Positions 17,871-27,829 of a DNA stretch of 64,000 nt are shown in pieces. The notes under the pieces are model-generated. The model was not told where the DNA came from and did no database searches. It was given only the letters and a program-made list of their open reading frames with translations. The DNA comes from Chitinophaga pinensis (GTDB lineage: Bacteria; Bacteroidota; Bacteroidia; 2-12-FULL-35-15): positions 1 through 64,000 of the forward strand of contig CAMCYR010000003.1 in NCBI GenBank assembly GCA_945885475.1, given 5' to 3'. The first letter of the stretch is position 1, and every line of letters begins with the position of its first letter. The position numbers were made by a program, and so were the translations under genes.

Positions 17871-19223
17871 TCAGCATTCAAGCAAAGACAAATATTTCTT
17901 TTTGGCACGATCCAATTCGGTCATTACCTCTGTCCGCAAATTCACCATTTTTTCAATTGTTGCGCGATCTTTACGAACCATCCGAAGTAATTTCCAGCGC
18001 CCTTGAATCTTTTTCAATACCGGATAAAACGCCAATACATAAAATCCAGTCAGAGAAACAATTAAAATAAACACCAAATTTAAAAGCCAACTTTTAAAAA
18101 TAATTGCAACAGCAGTCAGTTGAACGAACAGATAAAGTGTCCAGAATATCAAAGATAAATTAGCCCTGAAAGACGCATAAAATTCTGCTTTCTTGACTTT
18201 TTTTCCTGCAAATTTTTCAGCAATAAAATAAGGAGGGTAATTCAAAAGCAAGCCAACAAAATAAAATGGTACACCTAAATATACAATGATATACTCTAAT
18301 ACAAATGTACCTAAGTTCATTTTATTGATGTTTTCTTCCCGCAAAAGATGATCTCGTAAATTATTTTCGTTCAATAGTTTTATATATGGATAGATTTTGC
18401 TTTTAAGCGAAGCTACTAATTTCGGATCTTTTTCATCAAGTACATTCACCATTTCAACAATTTCAGAACTTGCGATCCCTTGATTCATTAATTTTGAAGA
18501 ATTCAAATGTTTATCGACAAGCCATTTGTGTGTATAAACTTCTTCGATATTAGAAACAAGTTTATCGTTATGAGAAGCATTGATATTTGTTACCTGCTCG
18601 AGAATCTTTTCTTCTAACTTCTTAGTGAAGTCATTTATCGCCTTAACTTTATCCGATTTATAACTCTCTTCGTATTCTTTCATTGAGATGGGTTTTCCAA
18701 TATCAATAAACACTTTGCTACGGAATTTCGTGGCCATCTGATAATTTATTCCAACGGGAATCACCAAAATATCTTTCGAATAGTTAAAGGACTCAAGCGT
18801 TTGAAAAGCGATCCTGGTCAATCCTTTTTTTAAATGTCGAAGTCGTCTTTCCTGCACACACAAACCTTCAGGGAAAATTAAAATTGTTTTATTGGCTGTT
18901 AAGAGGTTGCGACACTCCTCAAATGATTTGTCATTTTTTTTAAGTTCAGCAAAACCATCCTGCATACGGTACATCGGACTTACATTCATTTGATTGAGGA
19001 TCCATTTGGCAAATGCTCCTTTAAAGACATCGCCACGGGCAAAAAAACGCACTTTCTGGGGCGTTAACATCGCTAATATTACAGGATCGACAAACCCGTT
19101 TGAATGATTGGGCGCGAGGATCACAGGCTTGTTGCGTGGAATTCTATTCAATCCTTTCACATCGACCTTATAAAAAACTCTCAATGAAAAAAATACAAAA
19201 GGTTTTAATAGCCAGTAGAGCAC
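17871..19223 (-). CDS. PlsC-family 1-acyl-glycerol-3-phosphate acyltransferase with C-terminal membrane segments
   Basis: APNHSNGFVDP (NHx4D-like), FPEGLCVQERRLRHLKKGLTRIAF. Confidence 0.88.
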   Translation of the reverse strand: MLYWLLKPFVFFSLRVFYKVDVKGLNRIPRNKPVILAPNHSNGFVDPVILAMLTPQKVRFFARGDVFKGAFAKWILNQMNVSPMYRMQDGFAELKKNDKSFEECRNLLTANKTILIFPEGLCVQERRLRHLKKGLTRIAFQTLESFNYSKDILVIPVGINYQMATKFRSKVFIDIGKPISMKEYEESYKSDKVKAINDFTKKLEEKILEQVTNINASHNDKLVSNIEEVYTHKWLVDKHLNSSKLMNQGIASSEIVEMVNVLDEKDPKLVASLKSKIYPYIKLLNENNLRDHLLREENINKMNLGTFVLEYIIVYLGVPFYFVGLLLNYPPYFIAEKFAGKKVKKAEFYASFRANLSLIFWTLYLFVQLTAVAIIFKSWLLNLVFILIVSLTGFYVLAFYPVLKKIQGRWKLLRMVRKDRATIEKMVNLRTEVMTELDRAKKKYLSLLEC

Positions 19224-19246
19224 AATAGTAATATTAAATGGTTAAA

Positions 19247-20584
19247 TTATCGTTCAAATGTTAATCGCACTCCTTTTACCGATTCATTAAAGAGACCATT
19301 TTCGTAAACTAATTGTCCGTTAACAAACGTGTACTTTATTGAAGAGTGAAATTCAAAACCTTCAAATGGTGACCAACCGCATTTATAAAAAATATTAGAT
19401 TCGTGAACTACAAATGATTTATGCAGGTCCACTAATACTAAATCTGCAAAATATCCTTCGCGGATATATCCTCGTTTTTCAATTTGAAAACAATCAGCTA
19501 CGGCATGCGCCATTTTTTCGGCAATTTTTTCGAGCGATATTTTTCCTTGGTGATAAAACTCCAACATAGCCACCAACGAATGCTGCACCAATGGTCCGCC
19601 AGACGGTGCTTTGAAATAAGTTTGACCTTTTTCTTCAATAGTATGCGGTGCATGATCAGTAGCAACCACATCGATCTTATTTTCCAATACTGCCTTCAAA
19701 ATCGCATCTCTGTCACTCGCTTTTTTTACTGCAGGATTCCATTTGATAAAATTACCCTTCGTTTTGTAATCTTCATCCGAAAACCACAAATGATGTATAC
19801 ACGCTTCAGCAGTAATACGTTTTTCTTTTAATGGAATGCTATTGTCGAACAATTCCAGTTCTTTAGCTGTAGAGATGTGTAATATATGTAATCGCGTATT
19901 GTATTTTTTTGCTAGTTCTACAGCCAAGGAGGACGACTTGTAACAAGCTTCTTCGCTGCGAATCAGAGGATGGCATTCAACAGGTACATCCTCTCCATAT
20001 TTCTCTTTATACACCTGCATATTATGTCTGATGGTTTCTTCATCTTCACAGTGTGTCGCAATCAACATTTTACACTGGGAGAATAAACCTTCCAATGTTT
20101 CACGCTTATCAACAAGCATGTTACCTGTTGATGAGCCCATGAATACTTTTATTCCGCAAACATTTTGAGGATCTGTTTTTAATACTTCCTCTAGGTTATC
20201 ATTCGAAGCACCCATAAAAAAAGAATAGTTCGCCAAAGATACTTCAGATGCACGCTTGTATTTTTCTTCCAGTAATTCCTGCGTGAATACATTCGGAACA
20301 GTATTGGGCATCTCCATAAATGAAGTAACACCGCCTGCTACAGCCGCTTTTGCTTCAGTATAAATTTCTCCTTTGTGAGTTAATCCGGGCTCACGAAAAT
20401 GAACCTGATCATCGATACATCCCGGAAACAGATACTGATCTGTTCCATCAATAATTACATCTGCTGCTAAATTGATCTCTGATTCCGAAACTTTTAAAAT
20501 AAACCGATCTTCAATCAATACATCGCCTTTAAAAACAAGACCTTCATTGACAATATTTACATTTTTTATACGTGTTCTGCTCAT
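19247..20584 (-). CDS. pyrC: Dihydroorotase
   Basis: FPGCIDDQVHFREPGLTHKGEIYTEAKAAVAGGVTSFMEMPNT; VVATDHAPHT; start refined to MSRTRIKNVNIV. Confidence 0.93.
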   Translation of the reverse strand: MSRTRIKNVNIVNEGLVFKGDVLIEDRFILKVSESEINLAADVIIDGTDQYLFPGCIDDQVHFREPGLTHKGEIYTEAKAAVAGGVTSFMEMPNTVPNVFTQELLEEKYKRASEVSLANYSFFMGASNDNLEEVLKTDPQNVCGIKVFMGSSTGNMLVDKRETLEGLFSQCKMLIATHCEDEETIRHNMQVYKEKYGEDVPVECHPLIRSEEACYKSSSLAVELAKKYNTRLHILHISTAKELELFDNSIPLKEKRITAEACIHHLWFSDEDYKTKGNFIKWNPAVKKASDRDAILKAVLENKIDVVATDHAPHTIEEKGQTYFKAPSGGPLVQHSLVAMLEFYHQGKISLEKIAEKMAHAVADCFQIEKRGYIREGYFADLVLVDLHKSFVVHESNIFYKCGWSPFEGFEFHSSIKYTFVNGQLVYENGLFNESVKGVRLTFER

Positions 20585-20598
20585 GTTTTTATTTAACA

Positions 20599-20621
20599 AA
20601 AAAGCTCTTAAAAAGAGCTTT
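20599..20621 (-). terminator. Hairpin terminator between the GT2 gene and pyrC
   Basis: AAAGCTCTT-TTT-AAGAGCTTTTTT on the minus strand. Confidence 0.7.
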
Positions 20622-21333
20622 AATTTATTTTTTTGAACCGCATTTGAAGTACTCCCCAAAATGCTTCTTTGAAAATACCTTTGCTCATTTTTGAAACGCC
20701 CTCTGTCCTATCTGTAAAGGTAATTGGCACTTCCACAATTTTAAATCCTAATTTATAAGCTGTATATTTCATCTCGATTTGAAACGCATACCCGACAAAT
20801 TTTATTTCATTAAAATGAATGCGTTCCAATACGTTTCTTTTATAACACTTAAAACCGGCTGTGGTATCATGTATCGGAACAAATAAAACTATCCTTACAT
20901 AAACAGAAGCAAAATACGACATCAAAACACGTCCTTTGGGCCAGTTCTCAATTTTCCCATCCTTTATATATCGTGAGCCAATAGCTACATCGGCCCCATT
21001 AACACATGCTTCACGCAAGCGTATCAGGTCCTCAGGATTATGAGAAAAATCACAATCCATTTCGAAAATATACTCATATTTTCTAGCTAGGGCCCACTTA
21101 AAACCGTGGATATAGGCGGTACCCAAACCTAATTTCCCTTTCCGTTCTTCTATAAACAAACGATCCGAAAACTCTTGCATCAATCGCTTAACAATATCCG
21201 CAGTGCCATCAGGAGAACCATCATCAACAATCAATACATGAAATGAAAAAGACAATGAAAATACTTTGCGAATCATTCGCTCAACATTTTCCTTTTCATT
21301 ATAGGTAGGTATGATTATTAGACTATCGGACAC
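20620..21333 (-). CDS. Polyprenol monophosphomannose synthase-like GT2 glycosyltransferase
   Basis: IIPTYNEKENVERMI, IVDDGSPDGTADIVK, MDCDFSHNPEDL. Confidence 0.92.
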   Translation of the reverse strand: MSDSLIIIPTYNEKENVERMIRKVFSLSFSFHVLIVDDGSPDGTADIVKRLMQEFSDRLFIEERKGKLGLGTAYIHGFKWALARKYEYIFEMDCDFSHNPEDLIRLREACVNGADVAIGSRYIKDGKIENWPKGRVLMSYFASVYVRIVLFVPIHDTTAGFKCYKRNVLERIHFNEIKFVGYAFQIEMKYTAYKLGFKIVEVPITFTDRTEGVSKMSKGIFKEAFWGVLQMRFKKIN

Positions 21334-21735
21334 AGCTTTTTATTATAAAACGAAGATAGGGCTCTATTCAATAATTACCAAAGTTTTAAGAAATTTTGGC
21401 GATTTTTTTGGCAATATTGGTCCATTCCACTAAAAAAAGGAACTTCGGCTTGTCAGACCTGTATAATTTCAGGATTTAAGAGATAAATAAAATTGGATTT
21501 TATTTATTGGCATTTATCCTTTCGCTTTGTATAAAAGACCTATAAATAAAATATCCATACTGATTTTTTAGTCCAGCTTATTGTTTTCAAACCTTACAAA
21601 TCAAAAAGCTTTGAAATGTTGAAGAGCGGATGAATTACGAATCGTTACACTTAAAATAAATCCCCAAAGCGGCTGAAACGGAATTGAAAAATAATTTTGA
21701 ATTAGAGAATTATTAAGCAACTGGTGCAGTTTTTT

Positions 21736-23628
21736 TTACAATGCTCCTTTCTTAATTTCTTCTACAACAGCCGGATCTAGTAATGTTGATGTATCACCCA
21801 AATTAGAAACATCTCCTTCAGCAACTTTGCGCAAGATCCTGCGCATGATTTTCCCACTCCTCGTTTTAGGTAATCCGCTTACTATTTGAATTTTATCCGG
21901 TTTTGCAATTGCACCAATTACCTTTGTTACCTCCGCCAGAATTTCTTTTCGCAAGAGATCAATATCTTTATTTGCATTCGTACAAATCACATAGGCATAA
22001 ATCCCTTGTCCTTTGATATCATGCGGATAACCCACCACGGCACTTTCAACAATATCTGGATGCATATTAATTGCACTTTCCACTTCAGCGGTGCCAATGC
22101 GGTGCCCGCTGACATTCATGACATCATCAACGCGCCCGGTTATTCTATAATACCCGTCTTCATCACGTTTACAGCCATCACCTGTAAAATATAATCCAGG
22201 GTATGTGGTAAAATAATTTGTACGGCAACGATCATGATCACCATAGGTTGTCCTTACTATAGAAGGCCAAGGGAACTTGATACACAAATTTCCTTCTACT
22301 CCATTTCCGATAATTTCTTTTCCTTTATCATCTACTAAAATGGGTTGAATCCCTGGCAGTGGCAATGTTGCATAGCCAGGTTTTGTTTTTGTAATTCCAG
22401 CCATTGGAGAAATCATCATACCACCGGTTTCTGTTTGCCACCACGTATCAACAATCGGGCAATTACCTTTGCCGATATTTAAATTATACCAATTCCATGC
22501 TTCTTCATTTATGGGCTCCCCAACACTTCCCAACACTCTTAATGAATCTAATTTATAAGGCTTAACAAAATCTAATCCTGCAGCTTCAAGCGCTCTGATA
22601 GCGGTTGGAGCAGTATAAAAGATATTCACTTTATATTTATCTATTACGCTCCAAAAACGACCCGCATCGGGATAGGTTGGAATTCCTTCAAACAAAACGG
22701 ATGTTGCTCCTGCCAATAATGGTGCGTACACAATGTATGAATGTCCGGTGATCCAACCGATATCAGCAGTACACCAAAATACTTCTTTATCTCTGTATTG
22801 AAAAACAGTATCAAATGTATAATGTGTATAAACCATATATCCGCCGCAGGTATGCACAACTCCTTTCGGCTTACCGGTTGAACCGGATGTATATAAAATA
22901 AATAACATATCCTCTGCATCCATTTGCTCGGCTGGACAGTATGAAGTGACTTTTTGTAATTCATCGGCCAGCATGACATCTCTTCCTTCTTTTATTTTGA
23001 TGAAGGTTTGTGTTCTTTCCAACACGATTACTTTAGCAACAGAAGGACACACTTCCAAAGCTTCATCCACAACCTCTTTCATTGGAATATCTTTTGCACC
23101 ACGAAAAGCACCATCGCTCGTTATAACCAATTTGCAATCGCTGTCTTGAATTCTGCTGGACAAAGCGGATGCCGAAAAGCCCCCAAATACAACAGAATGA
23201 ACAGCTCCAATGCGGGCACAAGCCAATAATGCAATCGCTAACTCGGGAACCATCGGTAAATAAATACAGATCCGATCACCTTTTTTTGCTCCGTTATTTT
23301 TAAGGACATTCGCAAACTTACACACTTGCTCATGCAATGCTGCATAGGTCAACTGTACAGCTTTTTCTGATGGATCATTGGGCTCCCAATAATAGGCAAC
23401 CTGATTCGCACGCTCCGGAAGATGTCTGTCGATACAATTTTCAGTAATATTTAATTTACCACCGGCAAACCATTCTGATTTAGGTTCAGAAAAATTCCAA
23501 TCTAAAACCTTGTCCCATTTTTTGGACCAAAGAAATTGATCTGCTTTATCGGCCCAAAATGCTTCCGGATTTTCTATACTTTTTTGATATTCTAATTGAT
23601 ATTCTTCGAATGAGGAGATGCGCGACAT
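21736..23628 (-). CDS. acs: Acetate--CoA ligase
   Basis: LYTSGSTGKPKGVVHTCGGYMV, WWQTETGG, GRVDDVMNVSGHRIGTAEVE, LPKTRSGKIMRRILRK. Confidence 0.97.
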   Translation of the reverse strand: MSRISSFEEYQLEYQKSIENPEAFWADKADQFLWSKKWDKVLDWNFSEPKSEWFAGGKLNITENCIDRHLPERANQVAYYWEPNDPSEKAVQLTYAALHEQVCKFANVLKNNGAKKGDRICIYLPMVPELAIALLACARIGAVHSVVFGGFSASALSSRIQDSDCKLVITSDGAFRGAKDIPMKEVVDEALEVCPSVAKVIVLERTQTFIKIKEGRDVMLADELQKVTSYCPAEQMDAEDMLFILYTSGSTGKPKGVVHTCGGYMVYTHYTFDTVFQYRDKEVFWCTADIGWITGHSYIVYAPLLAGATSVLFEGIPTYPDAGRFWSVIDKYKVNIFYTAPTAIRALEAAGLDFVKPYKLDSLRVLGSVGEPINEEAWNWYNLNIGKGNCPIVDTWWQTETGGMMISPMAGITKTKPGYATLPLPGIQPILVDDKGKEIIGNGVEGNLCIKFPWPSIVRTTYGDHDRCRTNYFTTYPGLYFTGDGCKRDEDGYYRITGRVDDVMNVSGHRIGTAEVESAINMHPDIVESAVVGYPHDIKGQGIYAYVICTNANKDIDLLRKEILAEVTKVIGAIAKPDKIQIVSGLPKTRSGKIMRRILRKVAEGDVSNLGDTSTLLDPAVVEEIKKGAL

Positions 23629-23698
23629 AATTTTAAATTATAAGATTATTCTAAGTTAAGAAAAATAATTACTAAATTTAAGTATCAAATTATAAAAC

Positions 23699-24790
23699 AT
23701 GAAAACGTCTTTCAGAATTCCGCTTTTACTTAGCATTTTTATTTCATTGGTTGTCACTTCCTGCAAGGACAAAAACGACAGCGATGAAACAACTCCTCCA
23801 CTAAGCGGAACAGTTGGCATCGATGCTTCCACTTCAGTATCTGGTTATACAATTTTGTCCCATTTACCTGGAATTTGGAACGGACCGGTATCTTCATCAA
23901 CACCACTAGGTGGATTTCCCGAATGGATCGTTGATTTTCGTCCAGTTTCCGGAGCACAGGTTTCAGCAAAAAACGAACTCGATTCAGTGAACAATATCTT
24001 AATGAGCTTCTTTATTGTTAAGCATGCCGGAGCATACAAAATGGCCTTCAGAAACGGTGGAGGATTCGCAGGTTCACAACGCATAGCGTATGCAGTTATT
24101 GATAGCGTTTCAGAAACTACAAACAATTATTTTTATCGGTTTTCCGACTTTAAAGCAGGAAAAAACCGTGTATACACCAATGTACTTTTCAAAGACGACA
24201 GCTTGATCCTTCATGTATATACGAACGTGTATAATTCTTTACCAAGTGCACAGACACATATGCTATGGAAAGCTAAACTGCAAGACAACACTTCAGCACA
24301 AGCAGCAATTACAGCATTCAGCTTTCCCCAAAAACAAATGGTAAAAGATTTTTCTACTACATTCGATGGAAGAACAGAAGCCATTTATTATTCTGCTACA
24401 GACCTTGCAATTGATCCTTATAACGAATCTGCCCAACCCTATTTAGGACAAACTACAGTGAATGTTAGTTTTGATGGGAGCCACATTCCTGACCCTGCAA
24501 AAAAAATATTTTTAATGATCACAACACAACCACTATTCACGGGATTTACATTTATTCCTGCTCAATTAAAATACCGTTCACGATATGTCTTTTTAGCCTC
24601 AACGGATAATTCTTTTACGTTTAATTATATGCATCCCGGAAGTTATTATTTGTACTCACTTTATGATGCAAATGGCGATGGCACATTTTCTTCCGGTGAT
24701 TGGATGAGCTCTAATCTCACGAACACATTCTCTTTATCAGCCCAGGGAACACAGAGTGCGAATACCTTGATTGATTTTACAATCCCTTAA
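23699..24790 (+). CDS. Hypothetical lipoprotein
   Basis: MKTSFRIPLLLSIFISLVVTSCKD lipobox; no recognised domain. Confidence 0.75.
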   Translation: MKTSFRIPLLLSIFISLVVTSCKDKNDSDETTPPLSGTVGIDASTSVSGYTILSHLPGIWNGPVSSSTPLGGFPEWIVDFRPVSGAQVSAKNELDSVNNILMSFFIVKHAGAYKMAFRNGGGFAGSQRIAYAVIDSVSETTNNYFYRFSDFKAGKNRVYTNVLFKDDSLILHVYTNVYNSLPSAQTHMLWKAKLQDNTSAQAAITAFSFPQKQMVKDFSTTFDGRTEAIYYSATDLAIDPYNESAQPYLGQTTVNVSFDGSHIPDPAKKIFLMITTQPLFTGFTFIPAQLKYRSRYVFLASTDNSFTFNYMHPGSYYLYSLYDANGDGTFSSGDWMSSNLTNTFSLSAQGTQSANTLIDFTIP

Positions 24791-24836
24791 AAACAATCGG
24801 GTCGAAGAACTTAATTTCTTCGACCCCGATTGTTTT
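24791..24836. terminator. Bidirectional terminator between convergent genes
   Basis: AACAATCGGGTCGAAGAA-CTTAAT-TTCTTCGACCCCGATTGTT: long stem with one bulged C. Confidence 0.88.
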
Positions 24837-25635
24837 ATTTCGATAATTCGCTCGCTCTGTCTCTTGCATTTATAATTCCTTTTTGCAAATTTTCACCTAC
24901 ATGGGCTTCATTAAAAATTGTTAATGCCGCTTCTGTAGTTCCACCTTTGGAGGCAACTGCATTCATTAATAGATCCAATGATTTATCTGCAGTGTTCAAC
25001 AAATGAAATGAGCCTAACATCGTTTGTTTCACAAGCATTTCAGCTGTTGACTGATCGAAACCCATTTTTTTTCCTGCCTCTACCATCTGTTTTACGATAT
25101 AGAAAAAATAGGCAGGACCGCTTCCACTTAAAGCTGTTACAGCATCCAATAAATTTTCATTTTCAAAGAAGACCGTTCTTCCGGTTGTGCCCAATAAGTT
25201 TTCTGCTTTACGAACCTGTTCCATCGTTAACAATTTACTTCCCGTAAAAGCAGTCATTCCCATTCCAAGTTCGGCAGGGGAATTTGGCATTGCACGAATA
25301 ATACTCCTTTGATTCAAGGCATTTTCAATACGTTCTAATTTCATTCCTGCCATTATCGAAATAATTATATTTTCGGGTTGAAGCACCTGTCTCAATTCAG
25401 CACTCAGCTCATCAAAATCCTGAGGCTTCACAGCTAAAATAACAATATCACTTTCAGAAATACGTAAATCATTTACGACACAAACTTCTCCGATATTCAA
25501 TTTCAACAGTTCATCTTTTCTGTATTCATTCTTTTCAGCAAGTAATAAATTTTCTTTAGAAACAATGTTGTACTTCAAAAAAGAACGGGCATATATTAAA
25601 CCCATGTTACCACAACCTACAATTGTTATTTTCAT
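24835..25635 (-). CDS. proC: Pyrroline-5-carboxylate reductase
   Basis: MKITIVGCGNMG; AVTALSGSGPAYFFYIVKQMVEAG; ASKGGTTEAAL. Confidence 0.95.
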   Translation of the reverse strand: MKITIVGCGNMGLIYARSFLKYNIVSKENLLLAEKNEYRKDELLKLNIGEVCVVNDLRISESDIVILAVKPQDFDELSAELRQVLQPENIIISIMAGMKLERIENALNQRSIIRAMPNSPAELGMGMTAFTGSKLLTMEQVRKAENLLGTTGRTVFFENENLLDAVTALSGSGPAYFFYIVKQMVEAGKKMGFDQSTAEMLVKQTMLGSFHLLNTADKSLDLLMNAVASKGGTTEAALTIFNEAHVGENLQKGIINARDRASELSK

Positions 25636-26069
25636 ATTACTTTTTTTTTGATGGTAATCTGTTCATTTTTTATACAATTTTACCATTGCACAAATTACCT
25701 ATACTTCCTTCAATTAAGTAGACAATTTCTATTACAAAGACAAAGTTATTGTTTTCAATTTCATCGTCAACATTTTTATACGTAACATAAAAAGAAACAC
25801 CACAAATAAGTATTAATTCAGCCCTTTACTATCAAAAATTTATCCCTTTGAATCTGTAGTAACTTCAGATTTAATAAGTGTCTTTGGATACATGAAAAAA
25901 CGTTTTCAAAACGATAAAAAATCACAATTAGAGAGGCAAAAATTGATACATAACCAATAAAAAAAACATCCCCAGCTCTTATATTTCAATTAAATATGAT
26001 TTAAGCGCCAATAAATACAAAACTATTAAACTTTTTTATCCTTTCTTTGTTCTATAAAATAAAAAAGCG

Positions 26070-26516
26070 ATGCACTTTCTAACCACAACAACAGTTATAA
26101 ACAAACCCCTTTCCGAGGTTTTTGAATTCTTCAGCAACGCTGAAAATCTGAATAAAATTACGCCTCCGGATATGCAGTTTAAAATTCTGACTCCTTTACC
26201 GATTATCATAAAAAAAGGAACACTTATCGATTATAAAATAAAAGTAAACGGTATTCCATTTAACTGGCAAACAGAAATTACTGAGTGGGAACCTAACAAG
26301 CGGTTTATAGACAAACAACTGAAAGGGCCTTACCGTGTTTGGATCCACGAACACACCTTTGAAGAAAAAGATGGCAAAACAATCATGAACGATCACGTTC
26401 AATTTCTTTCTCCGGGCTGGTTCCTAGAACCTATCATCAACAAACTCTTTATTGAAAAAAAGGTAAAAGGTATTTTTGCATATAGAGAAAAAATACTGAC
26501 TAATTTATTCAAATAA
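26070..26516 (+). CDS. SRPBCC-family (START-like fold) protein
   Basis: Coenzyme Q-binding/polyketide cyclase-like pattern: EVFEFFSNAENLNKITPPDMQFKI...FIDKQLKGPYRVWIHEHTFEE. Confidence 0.85.
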   Translation: MHFLTTTTVINKPLSEVFEFFSNAENLNKITPPDMQFKILTPLPIIIKKGTLIDYKIKVNGIPFNWQTEITEWEPNKRFIDKQLKGPYRVWIHEHTFEEKDGKTIMNDHVQFLSPGWFLEPIINKLFIEKKVKGIFAYREKILTNLFK

Positions 26517-26552
26517 AAAAAGGCTTCTGGAATTCCGGAAGCCTTTTTTTTA
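26514..26552. terminator. Bidirectional terminator
   Basis: AAAAAAAGGCTTCTGG-AATT-CCGGAAGCCTTTTTTTT. Confidence 0.9.
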
Positions 26553-26565
26553 AGATTTAATAACA

Positions 26566-27795
26566 TTACAAGCCCAATACGATCTCATTCGGGTCTTTAC
26601 CGCCAAACAACATTTTTGTAGGATTTTCTAACATCTCTTTTACTTTCACAAGGAATCCAACCGACTCTCGCCCGTCAATGATTCGGTGATCGTATGATAA
26701 AGCAACGTACATCATCGGGCGAATAACAACTTGCCCATTAACAGCAACCGGACGATCAACCACATTGTGCATACCTAAAATTGCACTCTGTGGGGGATTG
26801 ATAATCGGAGTACTCATCATCGAACCAAAAACACCACCATTGGTGATTGTAAATGTTCCACCACTCATATCTTCCAATGTAATTTTATTATCGCGTGCCT
26901 TCAACGCTAAATTCTTAATCGCTGTTTCAATTCCAGCCAAACTCAATTGCTCCGCATTACGAACAACAGGAACAACTAGTCCTTTTGGAGCACTGACAGC
27001 AATACCGATATCAGCATATTTATGATAAACAATTTCTTCTCCATCTATCATTGCATTTACTGCCGGAAACAAATTTAATGCTTCTGTAACCGCTTTTGTA
27101 AAGAAACTCATGAAGCCCAAATTCGTTCCGTGCACTTCTTTAAATTTTTCTTTATACTTTGCCCGCATAGCATAAATCGCACTCATATCAACTTCATTAA
27201 AAGTAGTCAACATCGCTGTTTCGTTTTTCACAGAAACTAAACGCTGTGCTAATTTTTTACGCAATGGCGTCATCTTAGCACGATCAGTATCTCTGCTTCC
27301 ACCCCAACCAGATGTTGATGATGAATCAAAACCATTCGCTAATGTAAACAATACATCGCCTTTGGTGATGCGACCATCTTTTCCTGAAGCGCCTACTTTA
27401 TTTGCCGGTACATTATTTTCATCCATCAACTTTTTTGCAGCTGGAGAAGGAGTACCTGTCGCATACGAATCTGATTTTGCTGCCACAACAACCGGAGTTA
27501 CCGTTTCTTTTACAAGCTCTTTTTTCGCTTCTGCTTTCGGCTTACTTTCACCCTTCACACTGGTATCAACAGAACAAACGACTTGTCCAACTTTCACAGT
27601 ATCCCCTTCGGCAGCTAATAGTTTAATTGCTCCCGACTCCTCTGCATTGATCGTTAGTGTGGCTTTATCGGAATCAACTTCTGCGACTTCTTCATCTTTC
27701 TCCACATACTCACCATCTTTTTTAAGCCAACGTGCAATTACAACTTCTGTAATTGATTCACCCGGGCTAGGTACTTTCATTTCTACTATTGCCAT
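26566..27795 (-). CDS. sucB: 2-oxoglutarate dehydrogenase E2, dihydrolipoyllysine-residue succinyltransferase
   Basis: Lipoyl DSDKATL motif; E2 catalytic domain ending [27 protein letters not shown]. Confidence 0.96.
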   Translation of the reverse strand: MAIVEMKVPSPGESITEVVIARWLKKDGEYVEKDEEVAEVDSDKATLTINAEESGAIKLLAAEGDTVKVGQVVCSVDTSVKGESKPKAEAKKELVKETVTPVVVAAKSDSYATGTPSPAAKKLMDENNVPANKVGASGKDGRITKGDVLFTLANGFDSSSTSGWGGSRDTDRAKMTPLRKKLAQRLVSVKNETAMLTTFNEVDMSAIYAMRAKYKEKFKEVHGTNLGFMSFFTKAVTEALNLFPAVNAMIDGEEIVYHKYADIGIAVSAPKGLVVPVVRNAEQLSLAGIETAIKNLALKARDNKITLEDMSGGTFTITNGGVFGSMMSTPIINPPQSAILGMHNVVDRPVAVNGQVVIRPMMYVALSYDHRIIDGRESVGFLVKVKEMLENPTKMLFGGKDPNEIVLGL

Positions 27796-27829
27796 AATTT
27801 TATTCTTTAGTCGTTTGTCTTTTAGTAAA

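Noticed and set aside
17752-18070. Plus ORFs 17752-18006 and 17837-18070
   Set aside because: Overlap the 17459-17836 ORF and the 3' end of the acyltransferase on the other strand; no protein-like features.
21334-21735. ~400-bp gap upstream of the GT2 gene examined for RNA or pseudogene
   Set aside because: No consistent frame, tRNA-like fold or repeat recognised.
25636-26069. ~430-bp gap between proC and the SRPBCC gene
   Set aside because: AT-rich, no convincing ORF or repeat; only promoter-like sequence near 26040.
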